From the NCBI GenBank assembly GCA_903871875.1, contig CAIQIR010000158.1, positions 62,001-126,000 of the forward strand: DNA of 64,000 bases. The letters run 5' to 3'. Below, one piece after another: positions 16,843 to 25,929 of this stretch (its first letter is position 1; the number at the start of each line of letters is the position of its first letter). The stretch is from an uncultured Schlesneria sp. Its GTDB lineage: Bacteria > Planctomycetota > Planctomycetia > Planctomycetales > Planctomycetaceae. The notes under the pieces were generated by a model. The model was not told the DNA's origin. It made no database searches and saw nothing but the letters and a program-made list of their open reading frames with translations. The position numbers and the translations under genes were made by a program.

Positions 16843-18156
16843 CTACGACTGGCTGATTTGAGTCGATGACGAACCGGCGACAAGAAGGTTGGCTGCCACA
16901 TCGGTGTCACAATCGACACGGGACGAATCGAAGTGAATTTCGCGACCCAGTCGATAAGCGATGTTACCCAAATGGCAGAGCGTACTGGCGACGTGGCCGG
17001 TCTGCAGATCGGCCGACGGCGTCTGACGCGTCTTCACGCAATCAAGGAAATCCCGCAGATGAGTCGTCTGTAAATCCGACGCATCCGCCGTGACGTTTTC
17101 GCGGTTGTCATAGACTTTCCAACCGCCTCGATCGACGACCAGAGTGCCCAACTCTCCGTGGAACGAAACCCCCGAACTACGCCCTTCCACTCCGTGCGAC
17201 GACCACAGCCGATGTTCCCACAAGATCATCTTGTCTCGAAACGCATATTGCACGGCTAGCGTGTCGGGCGTTTCCTGATCGTCATCGAATGAGTATTTGC
17301 CGCCGACCGCGGAAATACGCGACGGATAATCGACCGACAGGCCCCAACGAGCGATGTCGAGCATATGGACGCCCCAGTGGGCCAGCTCACCACCGCCGTA
17401 ATCCCAGAACCAGCGCCAATTGAAATGGAAGCGGTTCGGATTGAAGTCGCGAGCGGAAGCCGGTCCAAGCCATTGGGCGTAGTCGACGTGCGACGGCGTT
17501 TCGCAATCCAGCTTGCGTCCGATGGTTTTGCGTCGATGCACAATCCATGCTTTGGCCAGATTGACCTTCCCCAGTCGACCGCTTTGCAGCAACTCGATTG
17601 CCGATCGAAAATGGGTACCGCTGCGCTGTTGCAGTCCCACTTGGACGATCCGGCCGGTTCGCTGCGCGATTTGAATCGTCTGCGGCCCTTCGGCGACGAA
17701 GTGCGTCGAGGGACTTTCGACATACACATCTTTCCCCGCCTGGCAGGCCAGGGCCGTCATGGTCGCATGCCAGTGGTCGGGCGTGGCGATGATAACGGCA
17801 TTAATCGTTGGATCGTCGAGCAGCTTGCGGAAATCTCGCTCGATCGAAGGAGCGGAACGTCCCGTTTCTGTCACGGCATGCAGGGCCGGGGCAAACAACG
17901 TTTCATCGACATCGCAAATCGACCGAATGTCGGTATCTGCGAATTTCGCCAGTTCGCCCGCCAGCAGTTTTCCCTGGTTGCGAACGCCGATCACACCCAC
18001 ACCGATCCGGTCATTTGGCGAATGGCCAGACAAAGCACTGGTTGCAGTGGCAGTCAGTCCGACGACTCCAACGGCGACACCTTGTGCGCTACGCCCCAGA
18101 AATTGGCGGCGGCTGACTTCGCGGCGTTTGAGTTCGTCGGTATCCATCTGGGCCAT
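16843..18156 (-). CDS. Tat-exported Gfo/Idh/MocA family oxidoreductase
   Basis: The protein has 437 residues. A twin-arginine signal (SRRQFLG, then a hydrophobic stretch to about residue 45) is followed by a Rossmann fold beginning GVGVIGVRNQGK, with ICDVDE and ATPDHWHATM as family landmarks, and then the C-terminal alpha/beta substrate domain (WRWFWDYGGGELAHWGVHMLDIARW). Family members oxidise or reduce sugars or related compounds with NAD(P). At the place of the usual EKP motif this protein has ESP (DVYVESPS), so the usual Lys is missing. The start at 18156 overlaps the stop of the gene upstream (TAATG), which indicates translational coupling to the HtrA-like gene. Confidence 0.88.
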   Translation of the reverse strand: MAQMDTDELKRREVSRRQFLGRSAQGVAVGVVGLTATATSALSGHSPNDRIGVGVIGVRNQGKLLAGELAKFADTDIRSICDVDETLFAPALHAVTETGRSAPSIERDFRKLLDDPTINAVIIATPDHWHATMTALACQAGKDVYVESPSTHFVAEGPQTIQIAQRTGRIVQVGLQQRSGTHFRSAIELLQSGRLGKVNLAKAWIVHRRKTIGRKLDCETPSHVDYAQWLGPASARDFNPNRFHFNWRWFWDYGGGELAHWGVHMLDIARWGLSVDYPSRISAVGGKYSFDDDQETPDTLAVQYAFRDKMILWEHRLWSSHGVEGRSSGVSFHGELGTLVVDRGGWKVYDNRENVTADASDLQTTHLRDFLDCVKTRQTPSADLQTGHVASTLCHLGNIAYRLGREIHFDSSRVDCDTDVAANLLVAGSSSTQISQS

Positions 18157-20165
18157 TATATCCAATCCAACGAGTCGACCCAACGACCGATTTCCTCAAA
18201 GGTTTCTTCTTCCGGATATTTTGAGCCCGGGCCTTTGAATGAGTCCAAGACGACGGGAAACTTCTGTTTCCGAAGTCCAGCGACTGATGTCTTCACGAAT
18301 CCCAGCAGTTTGTCGGCGTCGCCACAGAGGAAGAAGTACTGTTGACGAAAATCGGGTTCACCCTCTGGTAGCAAGAACACGTACGGAGCTCCCGTGACCA
18401 CGGCACCCCGCACAATATCCCGGTTTTTGTTCATCATTAGCCACACCATGGCAGCCCCGGTCCCGTGCGAGTGCAACACAATGCGTGAACTATCGATCGT
18501 ATACTTTTCACGAATATGACCGATGAGCGCCTTGATGAACTCGGCCTCACCGGGTTGCCATCCGGCCAGTTTTTCGGCCTTCGGAGCGACAAGAATCAGG
18601 CCTCGACGGTCGCAAATCGATTTCCATCGTTTAAAAACATCGGCTTCCATCAAATCACCGAAGGGATGGATCCACACGACCAGACCGTACAGACGTGAAT
18701 CGGAATAGGATTCGGGGACGTACGCCCAGTAATCATGTTCGTGGCCGGCCAGGTTTGCCGTAAATCGGCCCTTTTTGACATCACTCTCTTTTTTCTGATC
18801 GACTTCGGCCTTGGGCGGAGTGGCATCGACGATTGCAGTCGGTTCAATATTTTCGAACCCGGTGATCAGTTCGGTGGGTAACTCGTCGATCACGGTTTCA
18901 GGAGGCAAACCAAGAATTACCTCTGCGGTTGTTTCCTGTCCCTCTCTGACATAGGTCACGCTGGCGTGTTCCTTCGGCTGCGCGCGGCCGACCAGGTCAC
19001 TCAGCGAGCGAGTATCCTTCAGTTCGATGTTGTTGAATTTGGTCAGGCGGTCGCCGCGGATCACACCGATCTTTTCGATCGGACTTTTGGGGAACACGAA
19101 ACGCACTTCCACTCCGCCACCGGTCGATGCGGCTTGCCGCACGGGCAAAATCCCTAAAAAGGGGATCTCATAGGGGATCAGTTGCCCCGCCAGCGACACG
19201 TCCATGGGCAACGATTGGTCGCCGCGCGAGACCACCAGCCTGACGGAGTCTCCGGCATATTTTCGGCCCAGCACATGTTTGAGCTGTGCTACACGTGCGA
19301 TCTTTTCGCCATCGGCCTCGACGATGCGGTCATTTGTTTTGAGTCCCGCCTTTTGGGCGGGCGAGTTATAGCGAACGCGATCGATGATGGCCGGGACGTT
19401 CAGCGATTGGCCGCCAGCGAAGGTGATTCCCAGTAACCCTGGCAACAGGTCGGTTCCCTGCTTCAACTTCTCAAGCGAGACATAGATATCTTCCAGCGGG
19501 ATCGCGAAGCCGATTCCACCGTCATACCACTCGACGCCGGCCATCTCGCCTCCACCGGAGGGCGATAAGGGGGCAATCACACCCAACGTCCGTCCCTCGA
19601 TGTCGATCAACGCTCCGCCGTAGTTCACCGGTGACGTTTTGGCATCGGTTTGAATGGCTTTTCCCCAGACGCGATTCAAGGCGCTCACGATGCCGACCGA
19701 CAGGCTGGGGGTCGTGTTGTCGAGCGTGCGTCCCAGCGCCACGGCCCACTGGCCGACTTTGATTTGATCGCGTGGAACCGGTTTCGCAGGGGTCAGTCCG
19801 TCGGCGTCGACTTTCAATAGCGTCAGGAATCGCAGCTGATCGTCGGCGATGTGCCGTGCGGGCAATCGACGTCCGTCGGACAATGTGACGAGGATCGATG
19901 CCGGTTTCGAGACGAAATTGAACGAACTCGAGATGATGAATCCATCTGTCGAGACCACAACACCCGTAGTGGGGCCGGTTCCCAATAGCACGTCGTCCAA
20001 TCGTTCAAGCCCACCCACCGTTTCAATGCGAACGACCGAAGGATCTGCCAGGGCGGCTGCTTGTTTGAAGGCCTGTTCTTCCAGAGCCTCAAGCTTGCCA
20101 TCCACGGCGATTGCGGTCGAAGTCATTGCCCACCCGCACGCGATCAAAATCGTCAGCAATCGCAT
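18156..20165 (-). CDS. HtrA-like pseudoprotease with two PDZ domains fused to an alpha/beta-hydrolase domain
   Basis: The protein has 669 residues with a signal peptide (residues 1-20, ending STAIA). Residues about 40-230 align by eye with the HtrA trypsin-like domain. However, the positions expected for His, Asp and Ser hold Phe82 (SSSFNFV), Phe113 (RFLTLLKVD) and Tyr182 (VNYGGALID where active HtrA has GNSGGPL). Two PDZ domains follow, at about 240-330 (SPAQKAGLKTNDRIVEADG) and 345-440 (SPIEKIGVIRGDRLTKFNN). Residues about 485-669 resemble an esterase/hydrolase with a possible nucleophile in HSHGTG. The start at 20165 is chosen for the signal peptide and because a longer frame would run into purF. 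It lies 11 bases after purF and overlaps the next gene. Probable role: periplasmic binding or sensing platform with a separate hydrolase activity. Confidence 0.8.
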   Translation of the reverse strand: MRLLTILIACGWAMTSTAIAVDGKLEALEEQAFKQAAALADPSVVRIETVGGLERLDDVLLGTGPTTGVVVSTDGFIISSSFNFVSKPASILVTLSDGRRLPARHIADDQLRFLTLLKVDADGLTPAKPVPRDQIKVGQWAVALGRTLDNTTPSLSVGIVSALNRVWGKAIQTDAKTSPVNYGGALIDIEGRTLGVIAPLSPSGGGEMAGVEWYDGGIGFAIPLEDIYVSLEKLKQGTDLLPGLLGITFAGGQSLNVPAIIDRVRYNSPAQKAGLKTNDRIVEADGEKIARVAQLKHVLGRKYAGDSVRLVVSRGDQSLPMDVSLAGQLIPYEIPFLGILPVRQAASTGGGVEVRFVFPKSPIEKIGVIRGDRLTKFNNIELKDTRSLSDLVGRAQPKEHASVTYVREGQETTAEVILGLPPETVIDELPTELITGFENIEPTAIVDATPPKAEVDQKKESDVKKGRFTANLAGHEHDYWAYVPESYSDSRLYGLVVWIHPFGDLMEADVFKRWKSICDRRGLILVAPKAEKLAGWQPGEAEFIKALIGHIREKYTIDSSRIVLHSHGTGAAMVWLMMNKNRDIVRGAVVTGAPYVFLLPEGEPDFRQQYFFLCGDADKLLGFVKTSVAGLRKQKFPVVLDSFKGPGSKYPEEETFEEIGRWVDSLDWI

Positions 20166-20175
20166 GGAACGAGCC

Positions 20176-21777
20176 TTATTTAACCGCAACGACCAACGGG
20201 GCATCGAAGACACGGGTCGTCGAGCAGCCGTTCTGACACGTCCGGTTGATATCTTCATCGTACAGTCGGGCGCCTGCTTCAGTGGGATAATGTCCGTCAA
20301 TGCATGCTTGGCACAAAGAACTGACGGGCAGATCAACGCTCCGCGCAATCGCGTGTCGCGAAAGGAAACGAAGACTGTCGGCACCGATCATATTGGCCAT
20401 TTCTTGTTCAATTTCCGGCGTCAGATCTTCGCCGGCAGACATGAACCGTGGTGCGAACAATTGGCTGGTGGTCGACATATCAATGCCGTAGAAGCAAGGT
20501 GCCACAATCGGAGGACAGGCGACTCGGACATGCACTTCTTTCACCTGGCCCCGTTCACGCAGCTGCGAGATCAGCACTTTCATCGTTGTCGAGCGAACAA
20601 TGGTGTCTTCCACTAATAGCACGCGTTTTCCCGCCAGCACTTCGGGGAGCGGCGTGTATTTCATGCGAGCTTTGTCTTCGCGATTGTTGCCTTCGATGAA
20701 CGTGCGACCCATGTATCGATTACGGATCAATCCCTCCAGGCAGGGGACCCTCAAGGTGTACGCCATGCTGTCGGCCGCGGCTTTGGCAGTATCCGGTACG
20801 GGAACTACGATCGTATCGCCGTCATCCAGCGGGCAAACGGGATTCTTACGTTCTTGTTTCGCCAGTTCTTCTCCCAACCGTTTGCGAGTCAGATACACGC
20901 TTCGTTCGTCCAACGTGCTGGCGACATTGGCGAAATAGATCCATTCGAAGAAGCAATGTGCTGTACGAGGGGTCGCCGCGAACTGCTTCATTTCCAGTCG
21001 GCCGTTTTGAATCAGCACGGCGTGCCCAGGAGGGACATTGCGAATGGATTCTTGTTTGAAGCCCAGGTTGGCCAGGGCCACGCTTTCGCTGGCAGCGGCA
21101 AACAGCGAACCCTCGACTGCGTAACAGAGTGGACGAATCCCCAAGGGGTCACGCGCCACAAACATTTCACCCAAAGCATTCAGGAAAACGACGTTCCAGG
21201 CTCCGTCGAGTCGTTCACTGAGGTGCGACAGCACTTCCAGCAAGGTTGGCTGACGATCTCCCGAAAGAAGCTGGGAGATGAGGTGCATCAGCACTTCCGT
21301 ATCCGTATCGCGAGCCAGATGAAAATTCGGCTCGGAAAGGATCTCGTCCTTCAGTTGCTTGTAATTTGCCAGTTGGCCGTTGAAGCCAAAGGCGAACCAT
21401 TTGTGTTTTTCGATGTGATGGCGTTCAAAGGGTTGAGCATTACCCCGATCGTCAGCGCCGCAGGTGGCGTAGCGAACATGGCCGATCGCGGCCGGACCCG
21501 CGTATTTGTCCATTAATTCGGTCGCTTCCTTCTGGTGATTCAGATGAAACACCTCGGTGACCGTGCCAACGTCCTTATAGGTGTCCAGCAGCTGCGGATG
21601 TCCGGGTCGGTACACCGTCATTCCCGCGGCCAATTGTCCGCGGTTCTGGATCTCAAGCAGCAGACGCGACATATGTCGCGAGACCTGTGTCGGATCTTGT
21701 TTCGGTGCCAGACGGCTGGTTGCGCCCGGCAGATGGTAAATCGCGGCAATTCCACACTCGTGATAGAGGTCGGCCAC
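20176..21777 (-). CDS. purF: amidophosphoribosyltransferase (glutamine PRPP amidotransferase)
   Basis: This enzyme catalyses the first committed step of purine synthesis: PRPP + glutamine to 5-phosphoribosylamine. The protein has 533 residues. The N-terminal nucleophile would be Cys8 ([12 protein letters not shown]), exposed after removal of a seven-residue propeptide. The glutaminase residues are visible in [22 protein letters not shown] and [11 protein letters not shown]. The PRPP loop reads [13 protein letters not shown], with Glu in place of the usual second Asp. Cys residues that could hold a 4Fe-4S cluster occur in [17 protein letters not shown] and LCQACIDG, as in the B. subtilis type. 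It is the first of three tightly packed minus-strand genes. The C-terminal tail with its extra Cys pair (RTCQNGC) is somewhat longer than usual. Confidence 0.92.
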   Translation of the reverse strand: MADLYHECGIAAIYHLPGATSRLAPKQDPTQVSRHMSRLLLEIQNRGQLAAGMTVYRPGHPQLLDTYKDVGTVTEVFHLNHQKEATELMDKYAGPAAIGHVRYATCGADDRGNAQPFERHHIEKHKWFAFGFNGQLANYKQLKDEILSEPNFHLARDTDTEVLMHLISQLLSGDRQPTLLEVLSHLSERLDGAWNVVFLNALGEMFVARDPLGIRPLCYAVEGSLFAAASESVALANLGFKQESIRNVPPGHAVLIQNGRLEMKQFAATPRTAHCFFEWIYFANVASTLDERSVYLTRKRLGEELAKQERKNPVCPLDDGDTIVVPVPDTAKAAADSMAYTLRVPCLEGLIRNRYMGRTFIEGNNREDKARMKYTPLPEVLAGKRVLLVEDTIVRSTTMKVLISQLRERGQVKEVHVRVACPPIVAPCFYGIDMSTTSQLFAPRFMSAGEDLTPEIEQEMANMIGADSLRFLSRHAIARSVDLPVSSLCQACIDGHYPTEAGARLYDEDINRTCQNGCSTTRVFDAPLVVAVK

Positions 21778-21973
21778 AGCATGTCCTTGAAGGAAGGCAA
21801 GCCCGAAAAAAGAAGCCAGGATTCAGGCAGCAGATGATACTCCGTTACCTGTCCCACACCAACCATCGATTCAACGGATCTCGGGGGAACGAAATATAAA
21901 GTCAGGATTTTTCCGTCAGCGTCGAAAAACAGATGTTCGCCGATAGCAGGAATGGCCCTTGCAACCGCTTTGA

Positions 21974-22465
21974 TCATAACGGTTTTCCGAACAGTCGCTC
22001 CATTATTGTATACCCGGCGTCCGCAAAGCCCAGCGAATCGTACGCTTCGACCGCTTTAGCGTTGTGACGTTCCACGTACAAACGAATACCGACGACTTGA
22101 GGCGTTTTTTCGGCCAGTCGCTCGATGTGATGGTACAGAGCCCGAAAGACTCCTGTCCGACGGTGTTCCGGGTGAACATAGATGCTTTGCAGCCACCAAA
22201 TTTCTCCGTTTCGCCAATCGCTCCATTCGCGGGTATGCATCATCTGGCCGACGATTTGTTCCTTGCGACAGGCGACAAAATATCGTCCGTGACGCTCCTC
22301 CTTCAACAGCGTCTGAACTCCTGCTGCAATCGTTGCCGGAGGCAGTTGTTTTCCTTCGGTTTCGTCAGCCAGACGCGAATTAAATTCCGCGATGGTCTTC
22401 CAATCTTCGAGGCCGGCCGATCGAATCGTCAGAAAGTGGTCCATTTCCAGCTCATTTTCCCCCAT
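21974..22465 (-). CDS. GNAT family N-acetyltransferase
   Basis: The protein has about 163 residues with the GNAT fold order: TIRSAGLEDWKTIAEFN (beta1-alpha1), GQMMHTREWSDWRNGEIWWLQSIYVHPEHRRTGVFRALY (beta4 and the acetyl-CoA loop, with the R/Q-x-x-G-x-G/A pattern seen as RRTGVF), and VERHNAKAVEAYDSLGF, the family's closing NxxAxxxYxxxGF motif. It should acetylate an amine; the acceptor cannot be told. ATG 22465 follows AGGGACGGGGG; ATG 22444 is an alternative. It is divergent from the neighbouring MBL-fold gene. Confidence 0.88.
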   Translation of the reverse strand: MGENELEMDHFLTIRSAGLEDWKTIAEFNSRLADETEGKQLPPATIAAGVQTLLKEERHGRYFVACRKEQIVGQMMHTREWSDWRNGEIWWLQSIYVHPEHRRTGVFRALYHHIERLAEKTPQVVGIRLYVERHNAKAVEAYDSLGFADAGYTIMERLFGKPL

Positions 22466-22621
22466 TCCCCCGTCCCTCATTGCCCTGTTCTTTTGTTGAT
22501 CGCTGCCAACTCTCGCGGGTTGTTGATTAACGCGGCGCAGCCTAGAATCGTGCTTCAGGTGGCACGTTGCCGTCGTCTCGTCTGTTAGGCATTCGTCCGT
22601 TGATCGTTGGAAAGAAGTTTC

Positions 22622-23413
22622 ATGCTGGCTCGTCGCGAAGTATTTCCTCATGTCATCGAAATGAACTATCAAGCCCGTCAACGGCTGGGTTGTTCAGTAT
22701 ATCTGATACATGACGCGGGTGAGTGGCTGTTGATCGACATCGGCTTTCAAGAGACGGTTGATGAAATCATTGACATGATTCGCCAGATGGATTTCTCGCT
22801 GGCCAGCTGCAAATACTTGATTGCGACTCATGCCGACGTAGACCATATCCAAGGTTTGAAACGAGCCAAAGAGCTGCTTCCCAATGCCGTCACGGTGGGA
22901 CACCCCGAATGTCAGCAGTTGCTGGCCACCAGCGACCGAATCGTGACATACGCCGAAATTGCGGCGCAGGGGATTTCGATCGATCTGCCTCCCATCAAAA
23001 TCGACAAAACCATCAATGAAGGCGATTCGCTGAAGGTTGGCAGTTTGACGCTCGACGTTTGGAACACTCCGGGGCACACTTCCAGCCAACTGGCGTTTCG
23101 CTGCGGAAAACTGTTGTTCTCAGGTGACAATATTTTCCGAGACGGATGTGTCGGCAACATCGACGCGCATCATGGTTCAGATATTCCCGCATTCATCAAA
23201 TCGCTGGAACGAATCCGCGATTCGGACGTCACGTGGCTGCTCCCCAGCCACGGTCCAATTTTCCGCAAAAACAATGCTCATCTGCAAAAGACAATCGATC
23301 GCCTGTCGGAATATCAGCATATGGCCGATTTTGGCACCTGCGCTGTCGACTGGCCTTTGCTGGACGAGTGGGAAGACGAACTGGTTCGCGGGTTCGACCC
23401 CGAAAAGGCTTGA
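22622..23413 (+). CDS. MBL-fold metallo-hydrolase
   Basis: The protein has 263 residues. The metal-binding motif is THADVDH (His70, Asp72, Asp74, His75), a variant of HxHxDH with Asp at the second position. Further family marks are [23 protein letters not shown] and LLPSHGP. ATG 22622 follows GGAAAG; an in-frame ATG at 22607 lacks a binding site. Such enzymes hydrolyse thioesters, lactones, phosphodiesters or similar bonds, and the substrate is not evident. It is cytoplasmic, since no signal peptide is seen. Confidence 0.85.
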   Translation: MLARREVFPHVIEMNYQARQRLGCSVYLIHDAGEWLLIDIGFQETVDEIIDMIRQMDFSLASCKYLIATHADVDHIQGLKRAKELLPNAVTVGHPECQQLLATSDRIVTYAEIAAQGISIDLPPIKIDKTINEGDSLKVGSLTLDVWNTPGHTSSQLAFRCGKLLFSGDNIFRDGCVGNIDAHHGSDIPAFIKSLERIRDSDVTWLLPSHGPIFRKNNAHLQKTIDRLSEYQHMADFGTCAVDWPLLDEWEDELVRGFDPEKA

Positions 23414-23461
23414 GGCGAGTCGGTTTCAGTGGGCCACCGATTTCAGCAGCTCAATCAGGCG

Positions 23462-24367
23462 TTAACTGGCGATTGATGCAGACCAGTCGAACGCCAGATC
23501 GAGAGCCGGGGCCGAATGGGTCAGTGCTCCGACACTGATTCGTTCGACGCCTGTGCGGGCAATCTCGGTCACGGTGTCCAAGGTCACGCCGCCAGAGGCT
23601 TCCAATAAAACGGCCGGCGCCAGACGATTACGCAGGGCGACCGCTTCTCGCAGCATTTCGACCCCCATGTTGTCCAGCAGGACGATGTCCGGGCTGCCTT
23701 GAAGTGCGTCCTGCAATTGGACGAGGGTGTCGACTTCCACTTCCACAGAAATCGTCGGAAGAACTTGCGAACGTGCGTTTCGGACAGCCTCGGCGATGCT
23801 GGCGGACTCGGTCCATGCCGCGAGATGGTTGTCCTTGATCAACACGCCATCGTAAAGGCCCATGCGATGATTGGTACCCCCGCCGCAGCGAACGGCATAT
23901 TTCTCCAATAGCCGCCAACCCGGCAGCGTTTTTCGTGTGTCGAGGACCTTGGCGTGCGAATTGGACACGGCGTCAACGAAGATCCGTGTCATTGATGCAA
24001 TGCCGCTCAGATGGGTCATGAAATTGAGCATCGTCCGTTCGCCCGTCAGCAATGAGCGGAGCGGACCGGAGACATTGGCGACAATGGTACCGGCACCGAC
24101 ACAATCGCCGTCCTTGCGCATAGCATCCCATTGAACTTGCGGGTCAAGCTTGGCGAAGACCATGCGACCAATCGGTGCACCGGCCAAGACTCCGGTCGTT
24201 CTCGCGACAACCTGAACTGTGGCCCGTTGTTCGGGGCGAATCAGGGCCTGGCACGTCAAATCGCCAACCGTCGACAGATCTTCGGTCAGGGCGAGATCGA
24301 TCAATTGTCGAGCGGACGATTGTTCGTTCTCGCCGAAGGTTTCTTCAACCATGAGTTTTACATTCAA
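23462..24367 (-). CDS. nadC: nicotinate-nucleotide pyrophosphorylase (quinolinate phosphoribosyltransferase)
   Basis: This cytoplasmic enzyme converts quinolinate and PRPP to nicotinate mononucleotide in de novo NAD synthesis. The protein has 301 residues, close to the family norm. Family motifs: EDLSTVGDLT near the N-terminus, GERTMLNFMTHLSGIA, DTRKTLPGWRLLEKYAVRCGG, HRMGLYDGVLIKDNH, VEVEVDTL, DIVLLDNMG, and LLEASGGV near the C-terminus. The start could be ATG 24367 or ATG 24352; neither has a strong ribosome binding site. No nadA or nadB is seen in the window. Confidence 0.95.
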   Translation of the reverse strand: MNVKLMVEETFGENEQSSARQLIDLALTEDLSTVGDLTCQALIRPEQRATVQVVARTTGVLAGAPIGRMVFAKLDPQVQWDAMRKDGDCVGAGTIVANVSGPLRSLLTGERTMLNFMTHLSGIASMTRIFVDAVSNSHAKVLDTRKTLPGWRLLEKYAVRCGGGTNHRMGLYDGVLIKDNHLAAWTESASIAEAVRNARSQVLPTISVEVEVDTLVQLQDALQGSPDIVLLDNMGVEMLREAVALRNRLAPAVLLEASGGVTLDTVTEIARTGVERISVGALTHSAPALDLAFDWSASIAS

Positions 24368-24375
24368 TCATCGAC

Positions 24376-24969
24376 TTATGGTCGAATTTCACGAGAGGCT
24401 GATTGGGTGGGCGATGGGCTGGGGGGCAGAGCTCGATCACCAAGATGCTTTTCGGCAATTGTCGATCCGTATTTCGCGGCCATTTGCCAGTGGAGTTTCG
24501 CAACCCCCTTCTTCCCGGCTAGTTCGGCTTTTCGAGCCAACTCTTCATGTTGCCGCACTTTTTCGGTGGGCGAGATGGCGATTTCAGGAGTCGCTTCACG
24601 GTCTGCCAACGGTTCGCGGGCAGGACGGTTCGCCGGGAAATCGACACTCGACCGACGGCTTTCTGAACCGGCCGGTCGGGAGTTCAGCAACGCCTCGTCC
24701 ATGGCATGTAAGTCGATGATGTAAACATTGGTCGTGATCGAGGTGGACTGGCGGGTGATTCCGCTCGATGTGCCTGACCGCAGCGGTCCATATTGCGAGC
24801 GTCCCGATTGTGCTGACGACACTCCGCCGAGCAGGACGCTGCCCCTGTCAGGAACGGAAACGCCTGTGTTGACGGACATCGTGCCGACCACCGGTTGTTG
24901 CACGGCCTGCTGTGCAAGCGCCGATTGTCCGGCGATCAGCAGCAACGCGACAGAAATTCCGGACCGCAT
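24376..24969 (-). CDS. secreted protein of unknown function (197 aa)
   Basis: ATG 24969 follows GAAGGAAG and begins a clear signal peptide (MRSGISVALLLIAGQSALA). The mature part is rich in Ser, Gly and Gln up to about residue 100. It then becomes a charged helical segment (EKVRQHEELARKAELAGKKGVAKLHWQMAAKY) that resembles a single TPR-like helix pair, and ends in a Pro/Ser tail. I recognise no family. A much longer open frame extending to 25632 on this strand is rejected because it overlaps a plus-strand isomerase gene. The gene ends eight bases before the nadC start, so the two may be cotranscribed. Confidence 0.78.
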   Translation of the reverse strand: MRSGISVALLLIAGQSALAQQAVQQPVVGTMSVNTGVSVPDRGSVLLGGVSSAQSGRSQYGPLRSGTSSGITRQSTSITTNVYIIDLHAMDEALLNSRPAGSESRRSSVDFPANRPAREPLADREATPEIAISPTEKVRQHEELARKAELAGKKGVAKLHWQMAAKYGSTIAEKHLGDRALPPSPSPTQSASREIRP

Positions 24970-25116
24970 GATTTCGCTTCCTTCGACAAGACGCCGCCAA
25001 GATTCTACAGTGATTTGCGGCCGTCCGACAATCGAGGTTCGTCCAGAATCATTCGGCGAATCAAGTTCTCGACGGTTGGATCCACTCCCGTTTATGTTCA
25101 CCGAAAGAATCGAACT

Positions 25117-25929
25117 ATGTCTGCATTTCAATATTGCCTGAACACCAGCACGATCCGACCAACACCGCTGCTGGACAAAATTCGGATCGCGGGCGAGACC
25201 GGTTATTCCGCGATCGAACTTTGGCACGATGACATTGAGCCGTACCTCGCCGCCGGCGGGAAATTGTCCGACATTCGCAAGGCGCTCGACGATCAGCGGC
25301 TTCAATTGCCCACCACGATCTACTTGCGAGGCTGGTGCGATACCACCGGAGCCGAACATGTCGCGGGCCTCGACGAATGTAAGCGACGACTTGAGCATGC
25401 GGCCAAGTTGGGGGCGATCTATTGCATCGCCAGTCCGGCGGGTGGAAAAGTCGACGTGAATTTGGCGGCACGCAATTATGCGGAATTGGTGACACTGGGG
25501 CTTTCGTACGGGGTGAAGCCCGCGATGGAATATCTGGGTTTCGTCGAACAGATCAACACGATCGAATCGGCACTGGAAATCATGAACCTGTCGAAACAAC
25601 CCGAAGCCACGATCATTGTCGATCCCTTTCACAACTTCCGTGGTGGCGGATCGTTCTCCTCCCTGGCGTTACTCCGCGGCGATCAGATTGCAATCAGTCA
25701 TTTCAATGATTCCCCCCAATCGCCTCCCCGAGAACAACAGCACGATCATAGTCGTGTGCTGCCAGGGAAAGGGCATTTGGATATCAAGCAGTGGGTTAAG
25801 TTGCTGAAGCAGGTGGGCTACAATCGCTGGTTGTCGCTCGAACTCTTCAGCGAAGACCTGTGGGCGCGTGATCCGAAGGAAGTCGCGAAGATCGGCCTCG
25901 AATCGATGCGGGCCGTCGCCGAGTCATGA
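25117..25929 (+). CDS. sugar phosphate isomerase/epimerase (xylose-isomerase-like TIM barrel)
   Basis: The protein has 270 residues. The TIM-barrel landmarks of the AP-endonuclease-2/isomerase superfamily are seen as ETGYSAIELWHDDIEPY, EYLGF, IIVDPFHNFRGGG, ISHFNDSP, LPGKGHLD and SLELFSEDLW, supplying the Glu, Asp, His and Glu metal ligands. The ATG at 25117 is chosen because the family begins with a short strand such as FQYCLNTSTIR; the longer upstream frame is arginine- and serine-rich and unlike protein. It is cytoplasmic, and the substrate is unknown. Its 3' end overlaps the converging DUF2784 gene by six bases. Confidence 0.85.
   Translation: MSAFQYCLNTSTIRPTPLLDKIRIAGETGYSAIELWHDDIEPYLAAGGKLSDIRKALDDQRLQLPTTIYLRGWCDTTGAEHVAGLDECKRRLEHAAKLGAIYCIASPAGGKVDVNLAARNYAELVTLGLSYGVKPAMEYLGFVEQINTIESALEIMNLSKQPEATIIVDPFHNFRGGGSFSSLALLRGDQIAISHFNDSPQSPPREQQHDHSRVLPGKGHLDIKQWVKLLKQVGYNRWLSLELFSEDLWARDPKEVAKIGLESMRAVAES

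Noticed and set aside
16671-16919. 82-codon minus-strand frame overlapping the oxidoreductase 3' end
   Set aside because: No motif and heavy overlap with a well-supported gene; a conserved small gene cannot be shown from the sequence alone.
20166-20384. N-terminal extension of the HtrA-like frame into purF
   Set aside because: The extension overlaps the purF 3' end and has no protein-like features; a clear signal peptide begins at 20165.
21618-21977. 119-codon minus-strand frame starting with an ATGA overlap at the end of the GNAT gene
   Set aside because: The overlap suggests coupling, but the frame runs 160 bases into purF in another frame and has no motif. It is most likely chance; the 200 bases between GNAT and purF hold no clear gene.
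24970-25632. N-terminal extension of the secreted-protein frame
   Set aside because: It lies opposite the well-supported isomerase gene and has no motif; a signal peptide with a good ribosome binding site begins at 24969.
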